A DNA stretch of 64,000 bases from Lysinibacillus sphaericus (GTDB lineage: Bacteria > Bacillota > Bacilli > Bacillales_A > Planococcaceae): positions 124,001 through 188,000 of the forward strand of contig NZ_SADV01000008.1 in the NCBI RefSeq assembly GCF_006864135.1, read 5' to 3'. The translations under genes were made by a program, and so were the position numbers. Of this stretch, positions 47,872 through 57,169 are shown in pieces. The notes under the pieces were generated by a model, which was not told the DNA's origin, did not search any database, and saw nothing but the letters and a program-made list of their open reading frames with translations. Numbering within the stretch: the first letter of the stretch is position 1; the number at the start of each line of letters is the position of its first letter.

Positions 47872-48714
47872 ATGGATATCAAAAATACTTTACAATCATT
47901 TTCCACTATGACACATTCAGCTCAACAAGAATTAATGTTACAAAAAGGCGATTGGTTGTTACAAGAAATGTTAACGCACATTGGTTCACCAGATGCCGAA
48001 TTACGCGACAAATTAATTTATCGTACTTTTATTAATATACTTAGCGATAATTTATTGAGCACCGAACAGTTACAATATTTATTTGATACTGTTACAAGCG
48101 ACGATTTTTTATATTTAAAGCTAGGTGAAGAATTGACAGATAGTGTCTTTACACGTTCGTTTTCTGCTTTACTTGCAGCAGGTATTCTTGCAAAAGATGC
48201 TGAACTACTAGTATTAAATGATGATCGTCTACAAGCTTTCTTTCAAAAGATTGGCCGCTATTTATTATTGGAAAAAGATACACGAGGTCATGTTCATGAT
48301 AAGGGCTGGGCGCATAGCATTGCACATGGTGCAGATTTAGCAGCCATGACGATTAAACACCCTAAATTTAACTTACAGTATGCACCACTCATCTTGCATG
48401 CATTAAAACTTGTTACATGGAAAGATACTGTCTTCGTCAACGATGAGGAGGAACGCTTAATGAATATAATTGAAGCGTTACTAGCTCGTAACTATTCCGA
48501 GGAAGCATTAATAGAATTTGTCGATCAAGTATTTGATAAATTTGAAATGCATTTAGTGACTCAAGGCTATAACGAAGCCTTTTTTAGTGGACGTACATGC
48601 ACATTAAATTTAATGAAAACATTGTACTTCGCCTTAAAGATGAATAACCTAGCCCCAAAACTTCAAAATACTATCTATGGACAAGTAGCAAAATGGCTAA
48701 AGTTAGGAGCTTAA
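47872..48714 (+). CDS. DUF2785 domain-containing protein
   Basis: 280 residues, all-helical. The motif DTRGHVHDKGWAHSIAHGADL is the signature of the DUF2785 family, whose function is unknown to me; the two histidine-rich pieces could bind metal. ATG 47872 has GGGGGA eight bases upstream; the earlier in-frame ATG at 47845 has none. A terminator follows. Confidence 0.85.
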   Translation: MDIKNTLQSFSTMTHSAQQELMLQKGDWLLQEMLTHIGSPDAELRDKLIYRTFINILSDNLLSTEQLQYLFDTVTSDDFLYLKLGEELTDSVFTRSFSALLAAGILAKDAELLVLNDDRLQAFFQKIGRYLLLEKDTRGHVHDKGWAHSIAHGADLAAMTIKHPKFNLQYAPLILHALKLVTWKDTVFVNDEEERLMNIIEALLARNYSEEALIEFVDQVFDKFEMHLVTQGYNEAFFSGRTCTLNLMKTLYFALKMNNLAPKLQNTIYGQVAKWLKLGA

Positions 48715-48802
48715 AATCATACTCATTACCTGGCGTATTTGTGTCAAATAAAGATAAATCACTTTCTTTCTGCTTAGAACATTTATTTTCGTCTTTGTAA
48801 CC

Positions 48803-48842
48803 AAAAATAGCAAACCGAGGATATCCTTAGTTTGCTATTTTT
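48803..48842 (+). terminator. Terminator after the DUF2785 gene
   Basis: A perfect 13-bp stem (AAAAATAGCAAAC / GTTTGCTATTTTT) with T run. Confidence 0.9.
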
Positions 48843-49370
48843 ACTTTTTGGATAAAATATTCGTATTACATTATATGGAATCTAATAATTATATTAACAT
48901 AATTAATATTATCCCCCTTCCCATTCATCCCTTACATTTAAAATTTATCCTGATATATCCATAATCCATCTTTTCGCGTACTCATCTTTCAAAAAAACGC
49001 AACAAAAAAGCACTCAAAACCTCAACATAGCGGCAATTTTATTACAAAATGAAGTCTAAAATGTGAAATGATATTTTCACAAAAAAAACTATTTACATGG
49101 TTAAACACAAGAAACTCAGTGTTTTCAACGTTTCAACAGTGTTTATTTAATTAAATGCAAAAATACTAATATTGAAATAACGATTTTTGTTCAAAAAATG
49201 TTCATAATCATCCCCGGTTTACTATTAAAAATATAAAAAAATAATTTTTTTTCTTTGAAACGAGCGTATAATCCTATTTGCAAACAAAGACATTTTGTGT
49301 CGGTTGATTATGATACTTTGTCTAAAAAATCGATTACACAAATTAATGATTTTGCGAACGCTTGCACTAG

Positions 49371-49443
49371 ACCAATCAAATACTAGATTCAATGTTTCAT
49401 TATGAACCATGCCATTGTAAGTTTTTCTTATTATTTGATTGGT
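49371..49443. promoter_or_regulatory. Inverted repeat in the qox upstream region; content of the 48843-49546 gap
   Basis: ACCAATCAAAT (49371-49381) and its exact complement ATTTGATTGGT (49433-49443) are 51 bases apart, about 100 bases before qoxA. They may be paired operator half-sites or an RNA stem. The rest of this 700-base gap is very AT-rich, with no convincing gene; an 83-codon minus frame at 49225-49476 has no ribosome site. Confidence 0.45.
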
Positions 49444-49546
49444 ACAACAACTAAAAGAGGTGACCGTATTACCCACTATTTATAAATTCGATCTATATAA
49501 AACAAATGAAATTTATGAATAGCCGTTTTATAGAAAGGAGTCAAAC

Positions 49547-50488
49547 ATGAAGAAAAAGTTAAGCTTAATGTTTATTGCATTCGGTGCGCTTGCAGTTCTT
49601 TCTGGCTGCGAACCCCTAACAATCTTTGATCCAAAAGGGCCAAATGCCAAAACATTATCAGACACAATTATTTTATCCATTATTACAATGGCCTTTATAT
49701 TACTAGTCGTGTACGTGCTTTTAGCATTTATGTTAACAAAATACCGTGCTTCAAAAACACCTGCCGATTATGAGCCTCCTCACGAAGAGGGTAGTCATCT
49801 ACTTGAAATTACATGGACAGTTATCCCTATTATCATAGTGGCATTCTTAGCAATTGTTACTGTAAGAACAACAAGTACGGTAGAGTCAACACCAGAAGGT
49901 TATGACAATAAAGAGCCACTTGTTATTTACGCATCATCTTCTAACTGGAAATGGCATTTTAGTTATCCAGAGCAAGGCATTGAAACTGTAAACTATGTAA
50001 ATATTCCAACTGACCGTCCAATTGAGTTCAAACTTTACTCTTTCGGACCAATCACAAGTTTCTGGATTCCGCAATTAGCTGGTCAAAAATACGCGATGAG
50101 TGACATGTTAACAACTATTCACCTTGCTGCAGATGAGGTTGGTTCATTCATGGGCCGAAACTCTAACTTCAGTGGTCGCGGTTTTGCTGAAATGGAATTT
50201 GAAGCGCAATCTATGACACAAGAAGACTTCGACAAATGGGCTACTGATGTAAAAACAAAAGAAAAACCATTAACAGAAGAAAAATTTGATGAACTATTAA
50301 AAGCAGAACATGTTGGTCGTTCAAGCTATTCATCTACACACTTAGAATTTAGACCTGCTCCAATGGAACACAGTGAACACATGAAAATGGGAGACATGGA
50401 TCATAGTGATATGAATATGTCTGAGAAAGAAATGGATCACTCTAAAATGGATCATGGAAATCATTCTGAAGCTACACATTCACATTAA
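49547..50488 (+). CDS. qoxA: Cytochrome aa3 quinol oxidase subunit II
   Basis: 313 residues. Lipoprotein signal with lipobox VLSGC, two membrane helices, then the cupredoxin-like domain. The CuA ligands of cytochrome c oxidases are missing (SSSNWKWHFSYPEQGIETVNY), which marks a quinol oxidase. The end is unusual: about 40 residues rich in His, Met and Asp (EHMKMGDMDHSDMN, KEMDHSKMDHGNH), like copper-binding tails. GAAAGGAG precedes ATG 49547. First gene of qoxABCD. Confidence 0.95.
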   Translation: MKKKLSLMFIAFGALAVLSGCEPLTIFDPKGPNAKTLSDTIILSIITMAFILLVVYVLLAFMLTKYRASKTPADYEPPHEEGSHLLEITWTVIPIIIVAFLAIVTVRTTSTVESTPEGYDNKEPLVIYASSSNWKWHFSYPEQGIETVNYVNIPTDRPIEFKLYSFGPITSFWIPQLAGQKYAMSDMLTTIHLAADEVGSFMGRNSNFSGRGFAEMEFEAQSMTQEDFDKWATDVKTKEKPLTEEKFDELLKAEHVGRSSYSSTHLEFRPAPMEHSEHMKMGDMDHSDMNMSEKEMDHSKMDHGNHSEATHSH

Positions 50489-50515
50489 TTTTTTTACCCG
50501 AAAGGAGCGCATCCA

Positions 50516-52459
50516 ATGAGTATGGAAGAAGTATTCCATCCTATGCAAGAACCGATGATTTTAGCGGCAGCTATTAGTATCGTAGTTGGAGCAGTGGTTA
50601 TCGTAGCTGGCCTTACGTATTTCAAAAAGTGGGGCTATTTCTACAAAAACTGGCTATCAACTGTTGACCATAAAAAAATCGGTATTATGTATATCGCTAC
50701 AGCACTTTTGATGCTATTCCGCGGCGGTATCGATGCATTGTTAATGCGTGCACAAACGGCAGTTCCTGATAATGGACTTCTTGATGCACAACACTATAAT
50801 GAGATTTTCACAACACACGGTTTATTAATGATTTTATTCATGGCTATGCCATTCGTAATTGGTTTAATGAACGTTGTTATCCCACTGCAAATTGGTGCAC
50901 GTGACGTTGCCTTCCCACGTCTAAATGCAGTCAGCTTCTGGCTATTTGCAGCTGGTTGCGGTTTACTAAACCTATCATTTATCATTGGTGGTTCACCTGA
51001 TGCTGGTTGGACAGCATACTTCCCACTTTCTGGGACAGAATTTAGTCCATCTGTTGGGAACAACTACTATTCTTTAGCTTTACAATTATCAGGGATTGGT
51101 ACGTTAATGACTGGTGTTAACTTCATCGCAACAATCATTAAAATGCGTGCACCTGGTATGACATTAATGAAAATGCCAATGTTCACTTGGTCAATTTTAA
51201 TAACAAACATTATTATCGTATTTGCATTCCCAGTATTAACTGTAGCACTTGCTTTAATGATGCTTGACCGTCAATTCGGTACACAATTCTTTGCCATGCA
51301 AAATGGCGGTATGGATATGCTTTGGGCCAACCTATTCTGGGTTTGGGGACATCCTGAGGTTTATATCGTTATCCTACCTGCTTTCGGTATCTTCTCTGAA
51401 ATCATTGCGACATTTGCACGCAAAAACTTATATGGCTATAAATCAATGGTTATGAGTATGGTTGTAATTTCGTTACTATCATTCTTAGTATGGGCCCACC
51501 ATTTCTATACAATGGGTCACGGTGTAATGGTAAACAGCGTATTCTCTATTACTACAATGGCAATCGCTGTTCCGACAGGGGTTAAAATATTTAACTGGTT
51601 GCTCACAATGAGACACGGTAAAATTCAATTTACAACTCCTATGCTTTATGCTCTTGGCTTTATTCCTATCTTCACAATTGGTGGGGTTACAGGGGTAATG
51701 CTAGCAATGGCAAGTGCTGACTATCAATATCATAATACGATGTTCTTAGTTGCCCACTTCCACTATGTATTAATTCCAGGTACAGTATTCGGTGTACTTG
51801 CAGGTTACCACTACTGGTGGCCAAAAATGTTCGGTTTCCGTTTAAATGAAAAACTAGGTAAAGCTGGTTTCTGGTTTATCGCAGTATGCTTTAACGTAAC
51901 ATTCTTCCCTCTATTCATTTTAGGTTTAGATGGTTACGCTCGTCGTATGTACACTTACTCTGAGTCAACTGGCTACGGTCCATTGAACATGCTATCGTTC
52001 ATCGGTGGTATTGGTCTTGCTGTCGGCTTTGCGTTAATCGTATATAACATTTACTACAGCTGGAAACATATGCCACGTAATGAAAAAGCAGATGTTTGGG
52101 ATGGTCGTACGTTAGAATGGGCTACTCATTCTCCAGTTCCAGAATATAACTTTGCAGTAGTTCCAACTGTTACTCGTTTAGATGAATTCTGGTTCGCGAA
52201 AAAAGAAGGTCGCGATATTACAGCAGGTAAAATTGAAAAGATTCACATGCCTAACAACACTGGCACACCATTCTGGATGAGCGGATTCTTCTTCCTTGCA
52301 GCATTCTTCGCTGTATTTAATCTATGGATTCCAGCCATCATTAGTATGATTGGTGTATTCGGCTTTATGATTCACCGTTCATTTGAAAAAGATCATGGTC
52401 GATACATTTCAGTTGAAGAAGTTATGGCAACTGAGAAAAGCTTGAGAGGTGATAAATAA
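50516..52459 (+). CDS. qoxB: Cytochrome aa3 quinol oxidase subunit I
   Basis: 647 residues with about 15 membrane helices. The haem-copper oxidase motif [15 protein letters not shown] (Cu-B ligand and cross-linked tyrosine) and the WAHHFYTMG and [11 protein letters not shown] segments carry the remaining Cu-B and haem ligands. It is the catalytic proton-pumping subunit. AAAGGAG precedes the ATG; 27 bases after qoxA. Confidence 0.97.
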   Translation: MSMEEVFHPMQEPMILAAAISIVVGAVVIVAGLTYFKKWGYFYKNWLSTVDHKKIGIMYIATALLMLFRGGIDALLMRAQTAVPDNGLLDAQHYNEIFTTHGLLMILFMAMPFVIGLMNVVIPLQIGARDVAFPRLNAVSFWLFAAGCGLLNLSFIIGGSPDAGWTAYFPLSGTEFSPSVGNNYYSLALQLSGIGTLMTGVNFIATIIKMRAPGMTLMKMPMFTWSILITNIIIVFAFPVLTVALALMMLDRQFGTQFFAMQNGGMDMLWANLFWVWGHPEVYIVILPAFGIFSEIIATFARKNLYGYKSMVMSMVVISLLSFLVWAHHFYTMGHGVMVNSVFSITTMAIAVPTGVKIFNWLLTMRHGKIQFTTPMLYALGFIPIFTIGGVTGVMLAMASADYQYHNTMFLVAHFHYVLIPGTVFGVLAGYHYWWPKMFGFRLNEKLGKAGFWFIAVCFNVTFFPLFILGLDGYARRMYTYSESTGYGPLNMLSFIGGIGLAVGFALIVYNIYYSWKHMPRNEKADVWDGRTLEWATHSPVPEYNFAVVPTVTRLDEFWFAKKEGRDITAGKIEKIHMPNNTGTPFWMSGFFFLAAFFAVFNLWIPAIISMIGVFGFMIHRSFEKDHGRYISVEEVMATEKSLRGDK

Positions 52460-52460
52460 T

Positions 52461-53060
52461 ATGAAAATCGATTCTTCACTTCCATTAGAATATAGTACAG
52501 AAGAAAATCGCTTGAAAATTTTCGGTTTCTGGGTTTTCCTTGGCGCCGAAATCGTATTATTCGCCACACTATTTACAGTGTATTTCACACTTCAAACACG
52601 TACAGGTAGTGGCCCAAATGGCGCTGAGATTTTCGAATTAACACCAGTATTATGGGAAACTTTCTTATTATTAACTAGTAGTTTCACAATTGGTCTTGGT
52701 GTTCACGCAATGCGTATTGGCAATAAAAAAGCGATGATGGCATTTTTCATCATCACACTTCTATTAGGTCTTGGCTTCTTAGGCATTGAGATTGATGAAT
52801 TTATCACATATGTTGATGAAGGTGCAACAATTCAAACAAGTGCATTCTTATCGGCATTAATGACTTTACTTGGTACGCACGGTGCCCACGTAACATTCGG
52901 TTTCTTCTGGGGCGTTGCAATTTTAATCCAAGTAGCTAGCCGTGGTTTAAACCCACAAACGGCTAACAAAGCGTTTATCTTCTCACTGTACTGGCACTTC
53001 TTAGACGTTGTTTGGATTTTCATCTTCAGCTTCGTCTACTTGAAAGGACTGATTAGCTGA
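52461..53060 (+). CDS. qoxC: Cytochrome aa3 quinol oxidase subunit III
   Basis: 199 residues and about five membrane helices. FGFWVFLGAEIVLFATLFTVYF and GTHGAHVTFGFFWG, YWHFLDVVWIFIFSFVYL are typical of subunit III. ATG 52461, with GAGAGGTG upstream, starts just after the qoxB stop. Its stop shares one base with the qoxD start (TGATG). Confidence 0.96.
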   Translation: MKIDSSLPLEYSTEENRLKIFGFWVFLGAEIVLFATLFTVYFTLQTRTGSGPNGAEIFELTPVLWETFLLLTSSFTIGLGVHAMRIGNKKAMMAFFIITLLLGLGFLGIEIDEFITYVDEGATIQTSAFLSALMTLLGTHGAHVTFGFFWGVAILIQVASRGLNPQTANKAFIFSLYWHFLDVVWIFIFSFVYLKGLIS

Positions 53061-53344
53061 TGAAGGAACTATTCCCAAAACAACATGTGATGGGCTTCGG
53101 CTTCTCACTATTACTAACTGTTGTAGCTTTAGCTGTTATTAAATTCGATATGTCTCTTAACATGGCATTCGCCGTTTTACTAATAACTGCTCTTGCGCAA
53201 GCAACTGTACAATTAGTATTATTCATGCACATCGGTGAATCTGAAGACAAGAAAACGTTATATACAACGATTTTATATTCAGTATTCGTAGGTGTTGTCA
53301 CAATCATTGGTACATTATTCGCAATGATCTGGGGCTATAATTGA
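53060..53344 (+). CDS. qoxD: Cytochrome aa3 quinol oxidase subunit IV
   Basis: 94 residues with three membrane helices; FPKQHVMGFGFSLLLTVVALAV and LVLFMHIGESEDKKTLYT fit the CyoD/QoxD family. Accessory subunit of the oxidase. Coupled to qoxC by overlap; a strong terminator follows. Confidence 0.95.
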   Translation: MKELFPKQHVMGFGFSLLLTVVALAVIKFDMSLNMAFAVLLITALAQATVQLVLFMHIGESEDKKTLYTTILYSVFVGVVTIIGTLFAMIWGYN

Positions 53345-53349
53345 TAAAC

Positions 53350-53385
53350 AAAGCCGAGAAAATGATATCATTTTCTCGGCTTTTT
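53350..53385 (+). terminator. Terminator of the qox operon
   Basis: A perfect stem AAAGCCGAGAAAATGA / TCATTTTCTCGGCTTT with TTTTTC following. Confidence 0.95.
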
Positions 53386-53489
53386 CTTTTTGTAAATAGA
53401 TTTTTCCACCATTGAAAGTAGACCCAACTCAAAACCGAACAACCCTCCCCCTACTCTTCCTTATGCAAACATAGCAATCACTGACCATA

Positions 53490-53745
53490 TTAATTATTCC
53501 TCTGCATAATTGCGTCTGGAATCGGCGTTGTACTTGAACCTGCATCGGTAAAAATAAAAGCCTTCGTTACTAACCTCCTATTACTGTAGCCTCTTTAGCA
53601 CTACGCTTTCGCACAGAAAACATTCGTTGCTCAAGTGGCTCATCGGACGTCCCGCCCCTAGGAAGCTTTGCTCTGTGCGAAAGCGAAGCGTCAGCAACAA
53701 ATGTTTAAGCGCCAGCCAGAGCGGAAATCACCCCCACGTTTTAGT
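53490..53745. repeat. Class B remnant (B5) next to an inverted class A half-copy (A6)
   Basis: AATTATTCCTCTGCATAATT, then GCGTCTGGAATCGGCG (B start, about 53493-53526) is followed by a class A left half on the minus strand: AAAACGTGGGGGTGATTTCC, GCTGACGCTTCGCTTTCGC, CCGATGAGCCA (53745-53630), with GCACTACGCTTTCGCACAG at the low end. It fills the gap between qoxD and the lipoprotein gene. Confidence 0.65.
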
Positions 53746-53925
53746 TAAAAAAAACACCATTGCAATATTTCACAATAACTAGCAACGGATTTATTAATCA
53801 TTTATTATTATTTATGAATAAATTTTCTTGCTACTCATAGTGAGTAAGAAGACTTATCAATCAAGACATGCGATAGGTATTTACTATTATTTTATTTTTG
53901 AATTAGTACTGTTTTTAAAATAATG

Positions 53926-53954
53926 AAACTTTTACTATTATAGTAATGTATACT
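53926..53954 (+). promoter_or_regulatory. Candidate promoter with overlapping 7-1-7 palindrome
   Basis: TATACT at 53949-53954 is a likely -10 box. Directly upstream, TTACTATTATAGTAA (53932-53946) is a perfect 7-1-7 palindrome in the -35/-10 spacer, the position expected for a repressor operator. The -35 is poor. The palindrome is not a close match to Fur or PerR boxes. Confidence 0.35.
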
Positions 53955-53994
53955 AATAGGTAATGTTTTTACCAACGAATAGGAGATGAAAGTA

Positions 53995-54855
53995 ATGAAC
54001 AAATTTTTAAAAGTTTTAAGTGTTGGAGCACTAGCACTGACACTAGCTGCCTGTAACAGTAGCGCTACCCCTAAGAAAGACACAACTAATAAAAGTAAAC
54101 TCACTTTAGAGCAAGTGTATGAAAAAGCGATAGAACGCCAAGCTGACATTAAAAGCACGAGTGCAAAAATGGAGACGACTCAAGATTCCAAAATTGGATC
54201 AGGCGAACAATCTATGGAGTTTTCCATCAAATCGAAAATGGATATGGATGTAGTTACCGATCCTATTGCTATGCACTTATCAGGTTCAATGACAATGCCA
54301 GATATGGCTAGTGCAGATCAAAAAAGTATGGAAATGCCGATTGATATGTACATGAAGAAAGATCAAGGCTTTTTTATGAAGGATGAAACAACTAAAACTT
54401 GGTATAAATTACCAAACGAGCAATTTGATGCAATGATGGAACAAACTGCATCATCTGCAGACGCTAAGGCACAATTAGAACAGCTTAAAAACTTTATCAA
54501 AGATTTCAAATTCGAGCAAACAGATAATGCATATATCTTATCTTTAGACGCTAAGGGCGATAAATTTAAAGAACTTATCGATTCAGAAATTAGCAAATCA
54601 ATGAAAGATATGGGTCTTGAAGAAAACCCACTTGATAACTTAACAATCGATAAAATACACTATGTTCTAGAAATTGATAAAAAGACTTTCGATACAAATA
54701 AATTGGATATGAATTTCGATTTAAAAATGAAAGTTGAAGATCAAGAACTATCAATGAAAACAAAATCAGTTGTGACATACACTGAATTCAATCACCTAAA
54801 AACAATCGACATCCCACAAGAAATTATCGATAAAGCACAATCTATTGCACAATAA
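53995..54855 (+). CDS. Lipoprotein, DUF6612-like
   Basis: 286 residues. Lipoprotein signal LTLAACNSS, a threonine/lysine-rich linker, and a mature domain of repeated beta strands and lysine/methionine-rich segments (MEFSIKSKMDMDVV, MHLSGSMTMPDM, MPIDMYMKKDQGFFMKDETT, WYKLP) as in the LolA-like or LppX-like DUF6612 lipoproteins of Bacilli. Function unknown. ATG 53995 has AGGAG nine bases upstream; the earlier ATG at 53986 overlaps that site. A terminator follows. Confidence 0.8.
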   Translation: MNKFLKVLSVGALALTLAACNSSATPKKDTTNKSKLTLEQVYEKAIERQADIKSTSAKMETTQDSKIGSGEQSMEFSIKSKMDMDVVTDPIAMHLSGSMTMPDMASADQKSMEMPIDMYMKKDQGFFMKDETTKTWYKLPNEQFDAMMEQTASSADAKAQLEQLKNFIKDFKFEQTDNAYILSLDAKGDKFKELIDSEISKSMKDMGLEENPLDNLTIDKIHYVLEIDKKTFDTNKLDMNFDLKMKVEDQELSMKTKSVVTYTEFNHLKTIDIPQEIIDKAQSIAQ

Positions 54856-54862
54856 TCAATAT

Positions 54863-54902
54863 AAAAGGAATCTGCATACTTTAATGTACGCAGATTCCTT
54901 TT
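54863..54902 (+). terminator. Terminator after the lipoprotein gene
   Basis: AAAAGGAATCTGC pairs with GCAGATTCCTTTT around a short loop. Confidence 0.92.
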
Positions 54903-54912
54903 ACTTTAGGTA

Positions 54913-55277
54913 TCACTTTAATGAAATCGACTTTTTATAGTCCAACGATACTACAATACAATTTGCTTCATTCACAAACCGTTGGCATAGTAAATCATCA
55001 CCCTCTGGAGCACCTAGTACATACCCTCCTCCATGAATCCATAAAAGCGCTGGCATTTCCTCCACCTTTTCCTATGGCTCCTAAATTCTAAAACATAGTG
55101 AATCATTATCATCTGGTCCTTGCATCATTTTGTTTTGTTTTCAACAAAAATCTTGTCTGCTATCGGAGCAGGTTGAGCAGTTGCTACTAATCCTCCAAGT
55201 AGCCTCCAAATTGTCTAATTCTATAGGTGGCATTAGTGAGAGGTCTCTCTTAGTTTTTGATCAATACGGTTTTCCAT
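54913..55277 (-). pseudogene. Decayed alpha/beta hydrolase (lipase/esterase, HSL-like)
   Basis: On the minus strand MENRIDQKLRET, then (other frame) LMPPIELDNLEATW, VATAQPAPIADKIF and finally EKVEEMPALLWIHGGGYVLG and FVNEANCIVVSLDY can be read, the start of an HGGG-type esterase. There are at least two frameshifts and two in-frame stops (before and within the E-P-x-E-K segment), and everything after VVSLDYK, including the catalytic serine, is missing. A clear remnant. Confidence 0.8.
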
Positions 55278-55313
55278 TCATTTCATCCTTTGATCATTAA
55301 AATTTCATGATTT

Positions 55314-55530
55314 TTAAGAAGTTAATCCACCATCAAGTATCCGTTGAAATTAAGAAACCTAACACATTTGCAATCTCTTCTGGCGATACGAGACTTCGCA
55401 TGGTTCGTTTTCCTCTGGATTCATCTCTATTCCCTTCGTCAAATTCGTTATTCACTACCAGGACATATAGTATTTACTCTTATTCACTAGAACCATATTC
55501 GAGGGCTGCTGTTACAAAGGGGATTTCTCT
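55314..55530 (-). pseudogene. Decayed short-chain dehydrogenase/reductase C-terminus
   Basis: On the minus strand TAALEYGSSE, then stops, then NEFDEGNRDESRGKR, MRSLVSPEEIANVLGFLIS and, after a frameshift, YLDGGLTS and stop can be read. This is the end of a classical SDR protein (ALEYG..., SPEEIAN..., DGGLTS). Two in-frame stops and a short deletion break it; the NAD-binding N-terminus is absent. Confidence 0.7.
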
Positions 55531-55553
55531 CATCCCCTTTGTTGTAAAATTAT

Positions 55554-56699
55554 TCAATCACTATTAATACTCTGTTCTTTTCGCTTTAATCGACCATCAA
55601 TCGACCAATTCGTCCATATCCGTAAAGCCTGCTCAAATGGGCCACGCTTGAATTTTTTAAAATATAAGACGCTGCCAATGCACTGCACACAATAAATGCC
55701 TAATCCAAATAACATCCCATTCAAGACACCTAATTTTCCGAACAACCCAAAACCATAGCCAAAAAATACAGTTGTACAAATAATAGATTGCATTAAATAA
55801 TTAGTTAAAGACAGCTTACCAACACATTCAAAGGCATGAATAATAGACGACGTACGCCATTTCTTATAGAGTAAGGCGGCTACACATACATAGCCTAACG
55901 CTAAAACTTGTGCCCCACTCATCTGAAGCATAGTTGACAAATCTCCTTCTTTTAAACTCAAATATTTACATAGTATCCCTATAGGTACAAGTATCATACC
56001 TAGCTTATACCACTTTTGTTCCCGCTCTATATTTACAAATGCCCGCATTTTTGCAAGCGCCATACCAAGTAAAAACAACGGTGCATAAAATAATGGCGCT
56101 ACAAATAATAGGATAGATGTTTCTTGTTCAGGCATTAGCCTATTTAGACGAAAATTAACGACATCTAAATAACTATCATGTGCATAAATGGTATCTGCTT
56201 TTTCAATATATGCATTGATATCCTGCTGATTTGCTGGGAGATTTAAGTTAATATTCATTATAATTGCGACTGAAAATACAAAGAAAATACTAGCCCATAT
56301 GATAATTGTTTTTGCTTTTCGATTAATGAATGGTAACAAAAACAGAATCATACAACCGTAATATAAGAGTATGTCACCTTCCCATATAAATGTAGTATGC
56401 AGCCAGCCTAATAAAATGAGTCCCATGCTCCGTCGAAGTATAATCCATCGACTCTTCATCCCTTTTTCGCGTACAGATTCAATTAGCTTTATAAAAGAAA
56501 ATCCAAATAACAGTGTAAAAATAGGCATAAAAGATCCACCAATAAATACCCTCACAAAATCCCCTGCACTTTGTGATGATAAATTTTTTAAGGCTCCATG
56601 CATGCCATATTGAAAAATTACTAAATTAGCAAGTAAAATCCCAAGCAAACTAAATCCACGAAGACTATCAACGAACGAAACCCGTTTCAATCCCATCAT
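55554..56699 (-). CDS. DUF418 family membrane protein (YeiB-like)
   Basis: 381 residues with about ten membrane helices. VDSLRGFSLLGILLANL at the start and GKLSLTNYLMQSIICT, FYKKFKRGPFEQALRIWT-like FKKFKRGPFEQALR near the end are DUF418 hallmarks. The family is related to acyltransferase-3-like membrane proteins; its substrate is unknown. ATG 56699 has AAGGGG upstream. It is a single-gene unit. AAAGGGGAT / ATCCCCTTT (about 55516-55540), just after its stop, may be its terminator. Confidence 0.88.
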   Translation of the reverse strand: MMGLKRVSFVDSLRGFSLLGILLANLVIFQYGMHGALKNLSSQSAGDFVRVFIGGSFMPIFTLLFGFSFIKLIESVREKGMKSRWIILRRSMGLILLGWLHTTFIWEGDILLYYGCMILFLLPFINRKAKTIIIWASIFFVFSVAIIMNINLNLPANQQDINAYIEKADTIYAHDSYLDVVNFRLNRLMPEQETSILLFVAPLFYAPLFLLGMALAKMRAFVNIEREQKWYKLGMILVPIGILCKYLSLKEGDLSTMLQMSGAQVLALGYVCVAALLYKKWRTSSIIHAFECVGKLSLTNYLMQSIICTTVFFGYGFGLFGKLGVLNGMLFGLGIYCVQCIGSVLYFKKFKRGPFEQALRIWTNWSIDGRLKRKEQSINSD

Positions 56700-56849
56700 G
56701 TTTCCCCTTTCCATTCATTTAAAGAAAGAATAACGTAATAACCTTATAGCTATTTAATCGTAACCTTAAGACGGTCTTAAAAATCAGAAAAATAGGACTA
56801 TTCTGTTTTAAATGCATAAGGGGATATGAGAATGGACGTATGTATTTTG

Positions 56850-56904
56850 TTCAATAACAAACAAAGACTTCTACTCATTTAAGTAGAAGTCCCATGTTAT
56901 TGAA
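56850..56904. terminator. Double-stem palindrome
   Basis: Outer TTCAATAACA / TGTTATTGAA (56850-56859, 56895-56904) and inner GACTTCTACT / AGTAGAAGTC (56866-56875, 56882-56891) are both perfect. It lies between repeat A7 and the DUF418 promoter region and may terminate transcription of the minus-strand gene at 57170. Confidence 0.55.
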
Positions 56905-56926
56905 AAGCTATTATCTTAATGAATTT

Positions 56927-57160
56927 AACGTGGACGAGGGGTAAATATCCGTTCCGACTGAGCGCCTTCCACAGGGCGTCGTTTGTCCGAAAAGCGAAGC
57001 GACCGCAAAAGGGTTTATGCGCGAATGCGAAGCAGCAGCATCAACAAAAGGCGTTATCAAAATACGTAATGCATTTAGCCTCCGTTCCCCTAACTCGCTT
57101 CATCCGATCCAGGATCTCATCTAAGACTTATCCTCGAGGAAGAATTTAAGCTTTACATAT
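56927..57160. repeat. Class A repeat, copy A7, with hairpin module
   Basis: AACGTGGACGAGGGGTAAAT, ATCCGTTCCGACTGAGCGCC at the left, GCGAAGCG/GCGAATGCG boxes, an AGGCGTTATC...TTTAGCCTCCG module related to those in A3 and B2 (57049-57081), and ATCTCATCTAAGACTTATCC at the right. It is partly degenerate. Confidence 0.65.
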
Positions 57161-57169
57161 TCATTTACT

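Noticed and set aside
49225-49476. 83-codon minus-strand ORF upstream of qoxA
   Set aside because: No ribosome site, odd composition, and it spans the AT-rich regulatory region with the inverted repeat.
53932-53946. PerR or Fur box upstream of the lipoprotein
   Set aside because: The palindrome differs from both consensus sequences at several positions; kept only as an unnamed operator candidate.
55307-55567. 86-codon plus-strand ORF
   Set aside because: It is antisense to the decayed dehydrogenase, whose motifs are readable on the minus strand.
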